The notes under the pieces: model-generated
The model's database searches: none
What the model was told of the DNA's origin: nothing
Seen by the model: only the letters and a program-made list of their open reading frames with translations
Shown: positions 35,365-42,252 of the stretch, piece by piece
How positions within the stretch are numbered: the stretch's first letter is position 1
How the letters are laid out: each line of letters starts with the position of its first letter
DNA from: DASWTL01 sp036405495
GTDB taxonomy: Bacteria > Bacteroidota > Bacteroidia > Sphingobacteriales > Sphingobacteriaceae
Direction of reading: 5' to 3'
Assembly (NCBI GenBank): GCA_036405495.1
Contig: DASWXL010000003.1
Span: 1 to 44,349, forward strand
Length of the DNA: 44,349 nucleotides
Translations under genes and position numbers: made by a program

Positions 35365-36305
35365 TCCGTAGCTAAAAACATATCACCATACATTCCGATC
35401 TTCAATGACCCGTCATTCCTGACATCGACCTTAATGGCATATACCAGATTGGCCCGTTCGTCTTTGGTCTGAATGGTCTTTGGCGTGAACTCAGCCTTGT
35501 CAGAGATCCAGGTAACGGTTCCCTTGAGGTTCCTGTATCCGCCTTCACCGGCATCGATCCTGACGGTTACTCCTTGTCCGAGTTTCACTTCAGAAAGCTG
35601 GCTTCCGGTAATGTAAGCTCTTAAGGTCATATTTGAAAGGTCGGCTAGCTTATAGATCGCTTTGCCGGGTGAAGTGACTTCGCCGGCTTCCGCATAAGTT
35701 GCAAGCACGGTGCCGTGAACCGGGTTAATGATCTCCGCATGCTTCAACTGTTCGTTCAATTGAGCAACACGTTTCTTCAGGGGCGCTTTTTCACTAAGAA
35801 TACTTTGGTTCTGCGTAGCAATATTGTTCTTTTGGACGTTGATCTGCTGTTGAGTAACTGCGATCTGACGCCTGGCCACTTCTACTTGCGAGTTTATATC
35901 ATCAAGTTGTTTGCCTGTAGCGGCATCGGCTTTAAAGAGGTTCTCAGTCCGCTTTTGTTCCCGGAGAAGCGAGTTTAGCTGTGCTTTCTGTACCGCGAGC
36001 TGGTCATGCAGCAGTTCTATCTGTGGCTGCGGATCGAGGGTTTTTTTATCGAGTGCCCTGATGCTCGCCTCAACCTGCTCCTTTTGCAGTTGGAGGTTTT
36101 CAGCCTCTATGCTGCCAACCGCTTTTCCTTGTTGTATGGTTTGTCCTTCTTCGATTTCAAGGGTTCTGATCTTGCCACTGATCTCAGATGAGATAATAAC
36201 TTCCTCAGCTTCAAAAGTTCCCGTGGCATCCGGATCATCGTGGCCCTGGTTGCATCCCAGGGCAAAAAGGGTGAGTAAAAGTAAGGGGATGATAGATCGT
36301 GTCAT
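35361..36305 (-). CDS. HlyD-family periplasmic adaptor lipoprotein (YbhG-like)
   Basis: The 314-residue protein begins with a lipoprotein signal (LLLLTLFALGCNQG, cysteine 18). The lipoyl-like half-motifs are split around a long coiled-coil hairpin: ISGKIRTLEIEEGQTIQQGK at the start, helices rich in leucine, glutamine and lysine at about 70-185, then INPVHGTVLATYAEAGEVTS, followed by a beta-barrel region with LRAYITGSQLSEVKLGQ. It would bridge the inner-membrane ABC exporter and the outer-membrane TolC. It overlaps the ATPase gene by four bases and starts 11 bases after the TolC gene. Confidence 0.93.
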   Translation of the reverse strand: MTRSIIPLLLLTLFALGCNQGHDDPDATGTFEAEEVIISSEISGKIRTLEIEEGQTIQQGKAVGSIEAENLQLQKEQVEASIRALDKKTLDPQPQIELLHDQLAVQKAQLNSLLREQKRTENLFKADAATGKQLDDINSQVEVARRQIAVTQQQINVQKNNIATQNQSILSEKAPLKKRVAQLNEQLKHAEIINPVHGTVLATYAEAGEVTSPGKAIYKLADLSNMTLRAYITGSQLSEVKLGQGVTVRIDAGEGGYRNLKGTVTWISDKAEFTPKTIQTKDERANLVYAIKVDVRNDGSLKIGMYGDMFLATE

Positions 36306-36316
36306 TTTTGTAGTGC

Positions 36317-37579
36317 TTAGTTGCCGGCAATTGTCTTATAGGTTATGTATGCTTGTGTCAATTGAACTTCGTGGATGATCAATGCCTGCCTGGCGTGATC
36401 TTCAGCGTTTACTTCTCTCAGATAATCAGCAGCGGTGATCGCTGCGTTATCGAGCTGAGCGTTTGCGGCTTTTTTTACGCTTTCTCTTAAGAGGATGATC
36501 TGCCTGTCTGTATCGATCAGTGCTTTAAGCTTGTCGATCTCGGCAAGCTGTCTGCGTAACAGGATATCGGTGTCGAGGAGAAATGCCTCGTTTTGGAGTG
36601 TCAGGGTGTTTTTGTTGATGTCGAGAAGTCTTTTCTCATTTTTTGCTGTGTAAAGGTTGGCGATATTCCAGTTTAAACGGATACCAGCGATATAGAACAG
36701 CTCAAATTCATTGTTCAGCATATTAAGGGCCGGTCTTCCATATCCGCCTTGTCCGAAAGCGGTGAGGCGTGGAAAAAGAGTTGCATTAACCAGCTTCTTT
36801 TGCTGTTCGAGAAGCTTTTGCCGGCTTGCATATAATTTTAATTCAGGGCGGTTGATCTCGTGGCCGATTATCGGGGCGACCGGCTTAACCAAGGAAAGGG
36901 TTTGATTGGTGCTGCCGAGAAGCAGTTTCAGCGAGTGCTCAAGGCCCCGCCGCGTTGACTGTAGCTCAATAATGCGTTGTTCCGCTTTCAGGTATTCGGC
37001 CTTCAACACATCAAGGTTAGACCGGAAGGTTACTCCATTTTCGACCTGTGCCCGAACCTTATCAATGCCGGTGATCAGATCCTTTTTCACCAGGCCGGCC
37101 TGTGCGACCTGTTCATCGAGTAACAGCATACCAAAATAAAGATCGTCAACTGCATACCGAAGCCTGTAAAGCTCTACTTCAACCTTTTGCTGCTCGGTTT
37201 CCGTGGTAAGCTTTTGAACCTTTTGGCGCTGTTTGCTTTGCCCGCCATTGAAGAGTATTTGCGATACGTCGGCACTTAGTCTGTACTGATCGTTTTCCGG
37301 AGGATTAACGACAACACCCGCCACCGGTACGGTTACCCGTGTAACATCGGATTGGTAGCTCGCCTGGCCGTTTACCGATACTTGCGGCAAATTTCCATTC
37401 CGGATGTTTGCCAGCAGCAGTTCTTCGGCCTGCGCAAGCAAGGTTTGCTGCCTGATGAGAGGATATCGGTGACGTGCTTGCTGCTGAGCTTCCTCATACG
37501 TTACCGTTTGCCCGTTGGCACCGCCAGATGCAACGGTCACAAGTACAATAAAGCAATTTAACCAAATAGTTAATTTCAT
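36317..37579 (-). CDS. TolC-family outer-membrane efflux protein
   Basis: The 420-residue protein has a signal peptide (LNCFIVLVTVASGGANGQ) and the twofold coiled-coil repeat of TolC proteins: VTYEEAQQQARHRYPLIRQQ at the start, IRNGNLPQVSVNGQASYQ, and a second repeat with LFPRLTAFGQGGYG, IAGIRLNWNI and LREVNAEDHARQALIIHEVQ near the end. It forms the exit duct through the outer membrane for the ABC exporter encoded downstream. Its presence in this operon distinguishes the system from E. coli ybhGFSR, which uses a TolC encoded elsewhere. It starts 10 bases after the tetR stop. Confidence 0.93.
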   Translation of the reverse strand: MKLTIWLNCFIVLVTVASGGANGQTVTYEEAQQQARHRYPLIRQQTLLAQAEELLLANIRNGNLPQVSVNGQASYQSDVTRVTVPVAGVVVNPPENDQYRLSADVSQILFNGGQSKQRQKVQKLTTETEQQKVEVELYRLRYAVDDLYFGMLLLDEQVAQAGLVKKDLITGIDKVRAQVENGVTFRSNLDVLKAEYLKAEQRIIELQSTRRGLEHSLKLLLGSTNQTLSLVKPVAPIIGHEINRPELKLYASRQKLLEQQKKLVNATLFPRLTAFGQGGYGRPALNMLNNEFELFYIAGIRLNWNIANLYTAKNEKRLLDINKNTLTLQNEAFLLDTDILLRRQLAEIDKLKALIDTDRQIILLRESVKKAANAQLDNAAITAADYLREVNAEDHARQALIIHEVQLTQAYITYKTIAGN

Positions 37580-37589
37580 TTCAAAAAAT

Positions 37590-38204
37590 TTATTTCTTTA
37601 TCGAATTAATGATAAAAGCCGGAACCTCTCTTTTCCTCAATTCCATCATGTGATTGAACTGGAGGTCATCCATTCCGGTCATGAAATTCCAAAGCGGACG
37701 ACCAAGGAAAGGGAAGATGCACATGGACATCATGTTCATCAGTAGTTGTGCCGGACTTACCGGCTTTATTATTCCTTCCTTTATTTCCCGTTCTATCTGC
37801 CCGATCAGTAATTCGATCTCCGGCCGCTTGTCGCCCCACACCGAACGCAGGAATTCGTGCGGTTGCTTATTCATTTCATTGATCACAAAAAGCGGGATAT
37901 AAGGGTTATCCATCACTACGGTGATGTATTCGCGACAAAAAGTTTCGATCTTTTCGAATAGCGGACAATCCTTTGCAAGTATGGTGTTCACTTTTGGGAT
38001 CAGTCTTCCAAGTGCTTCACGAAAGATAACCTCAAACAGCTTTTCTTTGCTGCGGAAATAGTAGTGAAGCAGGGCTTTATTGATGCCGGCTGCATCCGCA
38101 ATGTCTTGCATGCGAGCGCCGGCCATCCCCTTAAGTACAAAGATGTTCTTTGCCGCCACTAAAATCTTTTGCTCGGTAGACCGATCTAGTTTTTCTTTAG
38201 CCAT
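37590..38204 (-). CDS. TetR/AcrR-family repressor of the efflux operon
   Basis: The start at 38204 (MAKEKLDRSTEQKI) is preferred over an upstream in-frame start at 38228, because the palindromic operator and promoter lie directly before 38204. The 204-residue product has the TetR helix-turn-helix at about residues 25-48 (GARMQDIADAAGINKALLHY, then YFRSKEKLF) and a C-terminal ligand domain of mostly helical character. It is the first gene of the seven-gene operon and should repress it until an exported compound binds. E. coli CecR, a TetR protein, stands in the same place before ybhGFSR. The inducer is unknown. Confidence 0.93.
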   Translation of the reverse strand: MAKEKLDRSTEQKILVAAKNIFVLKGMAGARMQDIADAAGINKALLHYYFRSKEKLFEVIFREALGRLIPKVNTILAKDCPLFEKIETFCREYITVVMDNPYIPLFVINEMNKQPHEFLRSVWGDKRPEIELLIGQIEREIKEGIIKPVSPAQLLMNMMSMCIFPFLGRPLWNFMTGMDDLQFNHMMELRKREVPAFIINSIKK

Positions 38205-38205
38205 G

Positions 38206-38229
38206 TTTGTTAACCATATGGTTAACAAA
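38206..38229. promoter_or_regulatory. 24-base perfect palindrome, predicted TetR operator
   Basis: TTTGTTAACCAT (38206-38217) is followed by its exact complement ATGGTTAACAAA (38218-38229). The site starts one base before the tetR start codon and overlaps the predicted -7 element (38226-38233). Such a position fits autorepression of the whole operon by the TetR protein. Confidence 0.85.
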
Positions 38230-38256
38230 GTTGCGAATTATTGGAATGACCACAAA
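38226..38256 (-). promoter_or_regulatory. Predicted promoter of the tetR-tolC-ABC operon
   Basis: On the minus strand, TTTG (38253-38256) is followed after exactly 19 bases by CAACTTTG (38226-38233), which has one mismatch to the Bacteroidota -7 consensus TAnnTTTG. The transcript start would fall inside the palindrome, leaving a very short leader before the ATG at 38204. Confidence 0.6.
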
Positions 38257-38292
38257 AATGTAGACATTCTTCGGATCTGGCTTTCAGGATTT

Positions 38293-38802
38293 TTAGAGAG
38301 CGTAGCTATTTTTCAGAACGTTTACCGTTACCAGTAACTGTCCGGTATGCCGCATCGTGTGTTCCGCGGCATGGAAGAGCAGACCCATTACGGTAGAGGG
38401 AAGAGCTTTTCGCCCTACCAGTCGTTCATTGGTTAGTGTTGTTTCGTCTGTACTGCGCAGCTGATCCAGAGCTCGGTCAACCTGCCTGGAAAAACGGCTA
38501 AGAAGTTCATCTGCTGTAAGATCATGATGAACCGATTTTTCCTTTTTCATGGAATCTATCTGCTCCGGTGATAGCTGTTCCCCTTTGGCATAGGTGAAGA
38601 GCCGGTCGATGACGCCTGTAAAATGCATGAGATGAAAACCCGGAGTGGCCATTCCACCCGGGCTGTTCCATAGCAGGTCCGGCGGAAAATCAGTCATCAT
38701 TGTTGTGACTTCGTCGCGGGACTGCAACAGAGCGTGTGCTACGGGCTGCAGTAATGAGGGTATTTCAGGCAGAGGGCCGCGTAGCCAGAATTCTTGTGTC
38801 AT
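38293..38802 (-). CDS. DinB-like four-helix-bundle protein
   Basis: The 169-residue protein has the DinB/YfiT-like pattern: an amphipathic first helix with HALLQSRDEVTTMM, a histidine in GFHLMHFTGVIDRL and a pair in HAAEHTMRHTGQLLV, placed to bind a metal ion. Members act as metal-dependent thiol transferases or have no known function; bacillithiol-linked S-transferases are one branch. No signal peptide is present. It lies 29 bases downstream of the CBM9-like gene on the same strand and may be co-transcribed with it, though the two have no obvious shared task. Confidence 0.85.
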   Translation of the reverse strand: MTQEFWLRGPLPEIPSLLQPVAHALLQSRDEVTTMMTDFPPDLLWNSPGGMATPGFHLMHFTGVIDRLFTYAKGEQLSPEQIDSMKKEKSVHHDLTADELLSRFSRQVDRALDQLRSTDETTLTNERLVGRKALPSTVMGLLFHAAEHTMRHTGQLLVTVNVLKNSYAL

Positions 38803-38831
38803 GATAAATGTTTTTTACGTGATCAATATGC

Positions 38832-39404
38832 CTATAAGCCCAGAATGAGCCATTTTGTTGTGTCGTTTGGAGAAGAACCGGCCGGAAATGGCGGATTAGG
38901 GTTTTTGAGATTATCCTCCTGGAGCATCAGCCTGATCGCTTGATTGCTAAAGCGGATCTTTCTTAGCTGAAACTCCTTCGCCTCATCCGGCAAAAAGCGG
39001 GTACCTGTAAATGCGTTGAACCGGGCAACATTTGCTATCCAGTTTTCATTGTTCCACCAGTTCCAGTCACCATAGCCGCCACCAGTCAGCTTCCGTTCGC
39101 CGAGTTTCGCCGATGCATGAAGATTGATCAGCGAATCATGGTGAGTGATATAAAAGTCCACACCTGCCAGAGACGGCCTGTTTTGCATTCCGCGCAGGCA
39201 CCAGTATATGTTTTCGGCATCCTGCTTAATGTAGAGCATCAGGGAATCGCTGACTGGCATTACATACGCATCTTTCCATTCGTTTTCCGAAAACTTTCCG
39301 TCGGGCAGGACGGAATGCAGGCTTTGCGGGACCTTAATAACAGATTGTGCGAATGTGGCGAATGACGTGATCATTAAACATACGATCAGAAACAAAATTT
39401 TCAT
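38832..39404 (-). CDS. Secreted CBM9/DOMON-like protein of unknown function
   Basis: The 190-residue protein has a signal peptide ending in SFATFAQ. The segment LPDGKFSENEWKDAYVMPVS closely recalls the opening of CBM9-like domains (DGxLxExxWxxA), and IKQDAENIYWCLRG continues in that style with a beta-sandwich pattern. A tryptophan-rich stretch GGYGDWNWWNNENWIANVA could be part of a ligand surface. No catalytic motif was seen. It is divergent from the NamZ gene, 64 bases apart. A role in binding sugar or a small ligand outside the cytoplasm is plausible but not shown. Confidence 0.6.
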   Translation of the reverse strand: MKILFLIVCLMITSFATFAQSVIKVPQSLHSVLPDGKFSENEWKDAYVMPVSDSLMLYIKQDAENIYWCLRGMQNRPSLAGVDFYITHHDSLINLHASAKLGERKLTGGGYGDWNWWNNENWIANVARFNAFTGTRFLPDEAKEFQLRKIRFSNQAIRLMLQEDNLKNPNPPFPAGSSPNDTTKWLILGL

Positions 39405-39468
39405 TTTGAACCAGTTTTTAATATAAACTTACATTTTTTTAGTAAGACAAACAGCCTGTAATTCTAGT

Positions 39469-40617
39469 ATGGGAAAGATTCAAGAGCTTCTCGGGTCGGC
39501 ACGCGTTGGCATGATCACTAATCAAAGCGCTTTTGGACCCGGGCGCGACTATCATTTCAGAATGATCTCTAAAGCCTGTGATCTTAAGAAATTATTTCTG
39601 CCCGAACATGGACTGTTTGGCGAGTTGCAGGATCAGGTTTCAGGCGCCGATCTCTGTTATGATCTTGACGGTATAGAGATCATTAACCTTTATGGCGATG
39701 AAGCTGCAAGTCTCTTGCCCTCAGACAGCGCTCTCGGCGGACTTGATCTTATAGTTGTCGATATCAGGGATGTCGGATCACGATATTATACATTTTTAAC
39801 GACCGCGTTCTATTTTTTAAAGCAGATCAGTGCGTGGAATCATTGCGGTAAGCCGGAGATCAAGGTTCTGTTAATCGATTCGCCCAACCCCGCCGGACAA
39901 AAGGTAGAAGGCTCACCGTTGCAACCCGAATTTGAGTCATTCCTGGGAGTAAATGGTGTTCTTCACCGCCATGGATTGACTCCCGGCGAATTGCTAAAAT
40001 ACTATAACATCACCTTTTCGCTCGGTATAGATATCGAAATCCTGCCTCCTGAAGGCTGGTATCGACCAGAAGAAAACGAGTTTCTCTGGGTCCCGCCGTC
40101 ACCTAATGTGCCGTTTCGTTCCACGTGCCTGGTGTATAGCGGGCAATGTTTACTTGAAGGTGCCAATATCTCCGAAGGGAGGGGTACTACACGACCGTTT
40201 GAGACATTTGGCGCACCGTATATTAATGAGAACGACGATAACCTTCGTAAAGTCCTCGAGGAACCGCAAAAGGATGCCATGGTCCTGCGCCCCCTTCGGT
40301 TCATTCCGACGTTTCATAAATATACCGGTGAGATATGTAACGGATATCAGCTGATGTTGATCCGGCCTGAGAAATTTCATGCACTTTTTTTTACTTTAAA
40401 GTTCTTACGCACCGTAAGAGAGTGTTACCCGCGCTATTTTGCATGGCTGGATGGAAAATATGATTATCGCTCCGAAAAACCGGCGATCGAATTGCTTGTC
40501 GGCGACCGGTTTCTGCTGGAGTATCTCAATGGCCGTCATTCGGATACAACCATCCGCGAATATCTGTCCGAAAACGAGTTGGCGTGGAAGGAAAAGTCGT
40601 ACCGGACGTTAAATTAA
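39469..40617 (+). CDS. namZ: NamZ-type exo-beta-N-acetylmuramidase (DUF1343, GH171)
   Basis: The 382-residue protein belongs to DUF1343, for which Bacillus subtilis NamZ was shown to release MurNAc from the non-reducing ends of glycan chains. Family features are VGMITNQSAFG near the start, FLPEHGLFGE (E46 in the conserved PEHG), LDLIVVDIRDVGSRYYTFLT, LIDSPNPAGQ, and GANISEGRGTTRPFETFGAP. It begins at the domain itself and has no signal peptide; the frame upstream contains no other ATG before a stop at 39424. Members studied so far are mostly secreted, so a cytoplasmic location would point to cell-wall sugar recycling. No amidase or NagZ gene is adjacent. Confidence 0.9.
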   Translation: MGKIQELLGSARVGMITNQSAFGPGRDYHFRMISKACDLKKLFLPEHGLFGELQDQVSGADLCYDLDGIEIINLYGDEAASLLPSDSALGGLDLIVVDIRDVGSRYYTFLTTAFYFLKQISAWNHCGKPEIKVLLIDSPNPAGQKVEGSPLQPEFESFLGVNGVLHRHGLTPGELLKYYNITFSLGIDIEILPPEGWYRPEENEFLWVPPSPNVPFRSTCLVYSGQCLLEGANISEGRGTTRPFETFGAPYINENDDNLRKVLEEPQKDAMVLRPLRFIPTFHKYTGEICNGYQLMLIRPEKFHALFFTLKFLRTVRECYPRYFAWLDGKYDYRSEKPAIELLVGDRFLLEYLNGRHSDTTIREYLSENELAWKEKSYRTLN

Positions 40618-40709
40618 AGCGGTTCATTTACAGGTGTTAACCTTCATTTGCCCCAGCGGACGAAACTAAAGTTGTCGGGACCCCGTTTTAGATCCTTCCG
40701 GGTAAACAT

Positions 40710-41450
40710 ATGTATAAAGGGGCTTTTGTTTGTATTCTTGCGGTCGTCATATCATTGAGCAGTTGCTCGTCTTTGTATATGCCTAATGTACCTAACACAC
40801 CGATGCTGAGTATGAAAGGAGAGCTGCATGGCGGTGCTCATATTACGCCGAAAGGTAATATCAGCTTCAATTCTGCCTATGCTGTTTCTGATCATTTCGG
40901 GGTGCTGGTAAACGGATCGCTGATGGACCGTGACCGTAAGAGAAAAGACTTCAGGCATAACCTGTTCGAAGCTGCCGGCGGCTACTTTACCACCTTTGGT
41001 TCCGACAATAACCGTATCCTGGAGATTTACGCGGGCGCTGGAAAAGGAAGTTCCGACCGGACATTCAGAGACGTGACATCTGACGGCCTGATGACCGATG
41101 AGCGCCAGGAGGTTTCCTTTCAGAAGTTTTTTATTCAGGCCAACTATAGCTCAAAACGCCGGAAAAGCCTTCGGCTATTTCGAAAAAGTTTGCCGCTAAA
41201 CTATGGCACCGCACTTCGCATCAGTCATGTCGGGATGAAACACTTCCTGCTAAACGACATGGCTCAGTCCAATGAAGATAATATATTCTTTGAACCGGTG
41301 TTCTTTACCCGGTTGCAACTTAACGAAGCTGTTCAGCTGCAATATACCTCCGGCAGCAATTTCGGGCTTAAGGATCGTAAGTTCCTTACAGCCGGCCACT
41401 CGGTGTTTAGCGTTGGCGTGGTGATCAATACCGGTGTGTTGTTTAAATAA
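40710..41450 (+). CDS. Putative outer-membrane barrel-like lipoprotein
   Basis: The 246-residue protein has a lipoprotein signal (LAVVISLSSCSSLY, cysteine 19). The rest looks like alternating beta-strands of a small barrel: AHITPKGNISFNSAYAVSDH, GVLVNGSLMD, LEIYAGAGKGSS and QKFFIQANYSS, ending in FSVGVVINTGVLFK. I recognise no named family. Similar single-copy lipoproteins in Bacteroidota are annotated as hypothetical. It stands alone after namZ with a 92-base gap and is followed about 105 bases later by a terminator-like hairpin. Confidence 0.75.
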   Translation: MYKGAFVCILAVVISLSSCSSLYMPNVPNTPMLSMKGELHGGAHITPKGNISFNSAYAVSDHFGVLVNGSLMDRDRKRKDFRHNLFEAAGGYFTTFGSDNNRILEIYAGAGKGSSDRTFRDVTSDGLMTDERQEVSFQKFFIQANYSSKRRKSLRLFRKSLPLNYGTALRISHVGMKHFLLNDMAQSNEDNIFFEPVFFTRLQLNEAVQLQYTSGSNFGLKDRKFLTAGHSVFSVGVVINTGVLFK

Positions 41451-41555
41451 TGCTTGTTTCGGATGATTAACGACGGCAGGTCTTAGTTCAATGCGCAGTA
41501 TAGTGAAGAACAAGCTCTTTCGGTGAGTATTATTACCCGGTTTGATCGCAAAGTA

Positions 41556-41584
41556 GCCGTTTTTTCAAAAAAGGCATTTTTTTT
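41556..41584 (+). terminator. Probable intrinsic terminator after the barrel-like lipoprotein gene
   Basis: GCC(G)TTTTTT, then C, then AAAAAAGGC can fold into a short stem with one bulged G, followed by A and eight T. The stem is mostly A-T, but the T run is the longest in the region. It sits about 105 bases past the lipoprotein stop and 33 bases before the acetyltransferase start. Confidence 0.5.
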
Positions 41585-41617
41585 GTTGACTATCAGTCTA
41601 CACACATTCATTGCACT

Positions 41618-42184
41618 ATGATCTTAAATGTTAACAACATCACGGAAGAGGATTTGGCCACCAGGGTCCGGTGGATAAACGATCCCAGAGTGAATCAGTA
41701 CATGTACTTTATATTTCCGGTTAACTCAGAAACAACTGCCGAATGGTTCAATCGGGTGAACGCGGCGGCTGACCGGCAGGATCTGGTATTCAAAGATGAG
41801 GATGGCCAGCCTGTTGGAATGGCGGGTCTAACAGCTATCAATCCACATTTTTCTAATACCGAATTCTATATTTTTATCGACCCCGACCTACAGGGCAAAG
41901 GGATCGGCAAAGCTATTACTTCCTGGATGCTGGATTATGCGTTTTCGGTTCTGAAGGTCTATAAGGTGTACTTATATACGGATGGAGATAACCTGCCGGG
42001 CATACGTATGTATGAGAACCTGGGATTTGTTAAGGAAGGCCATCAACGCAGGCACCGGTTAAAGAATGGAAAATTTCATGATAAGCTGATCTACGGCATT
42101 TTCAACGATGAGTGGAAGAAACACCGGAAAAGAAAGGATTGCCGGCATACCGTCACGGCCCGCCGGTTTGCAAGTGTCGTTTAA
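41618..42184 (+). CDS. GNAT-family N-acetyltransferase
   Basis: The 188-residue protein has the GNAT pattern: an opening like the RimJ/RimL group (TRVRWINDPRVNQYM), the strand with GMAGLTAINPHFSNTEFYIF, the acetyl-CoA phosphate loop DLQGKGIGKAIT, and YLYTDGDNLPGIRMYENLGF near the end. The last 25 residues are strongly basic and not part of the fold. It should transfer an acetyl group from acetyl-CoA to an amine, either a protein N-terminus or a small molecule; the acceptor is unknown. It is followed by the GH97 gene after 68 bases, with no clear functional link. Confidence 0.88.
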   Translation: MILNVNNITEEDLATRVRWINDPRVNQYMYFIFPVNSETTAEWFNRVNAAADRQDLVFKDEDGQPVGMAGLTAINPHFSNTEFYIFIDPDLQGKGIGKAITSWMLDYAFSVLKVYKVYLYTDGDNLPGIRMYENLGFVKEGHQRRHRLKNGKFHDKLIYGIFNDEWKKHRKRKDCRHTVTARRFASVV

Positions 42185-42252
42185 CGATATTCAACCACTT
42201 TTCTTCAGTATTCCAATAAAGTTTAATATTGTATTTAAAATCTTGTTGGATC

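Noticed and set aside
38205..38228. Longer start for the TetR repressor
   Set aside because: The eight extra residues are encoded by the palindromic operator; the family-typical N-terminus begins at 38204.
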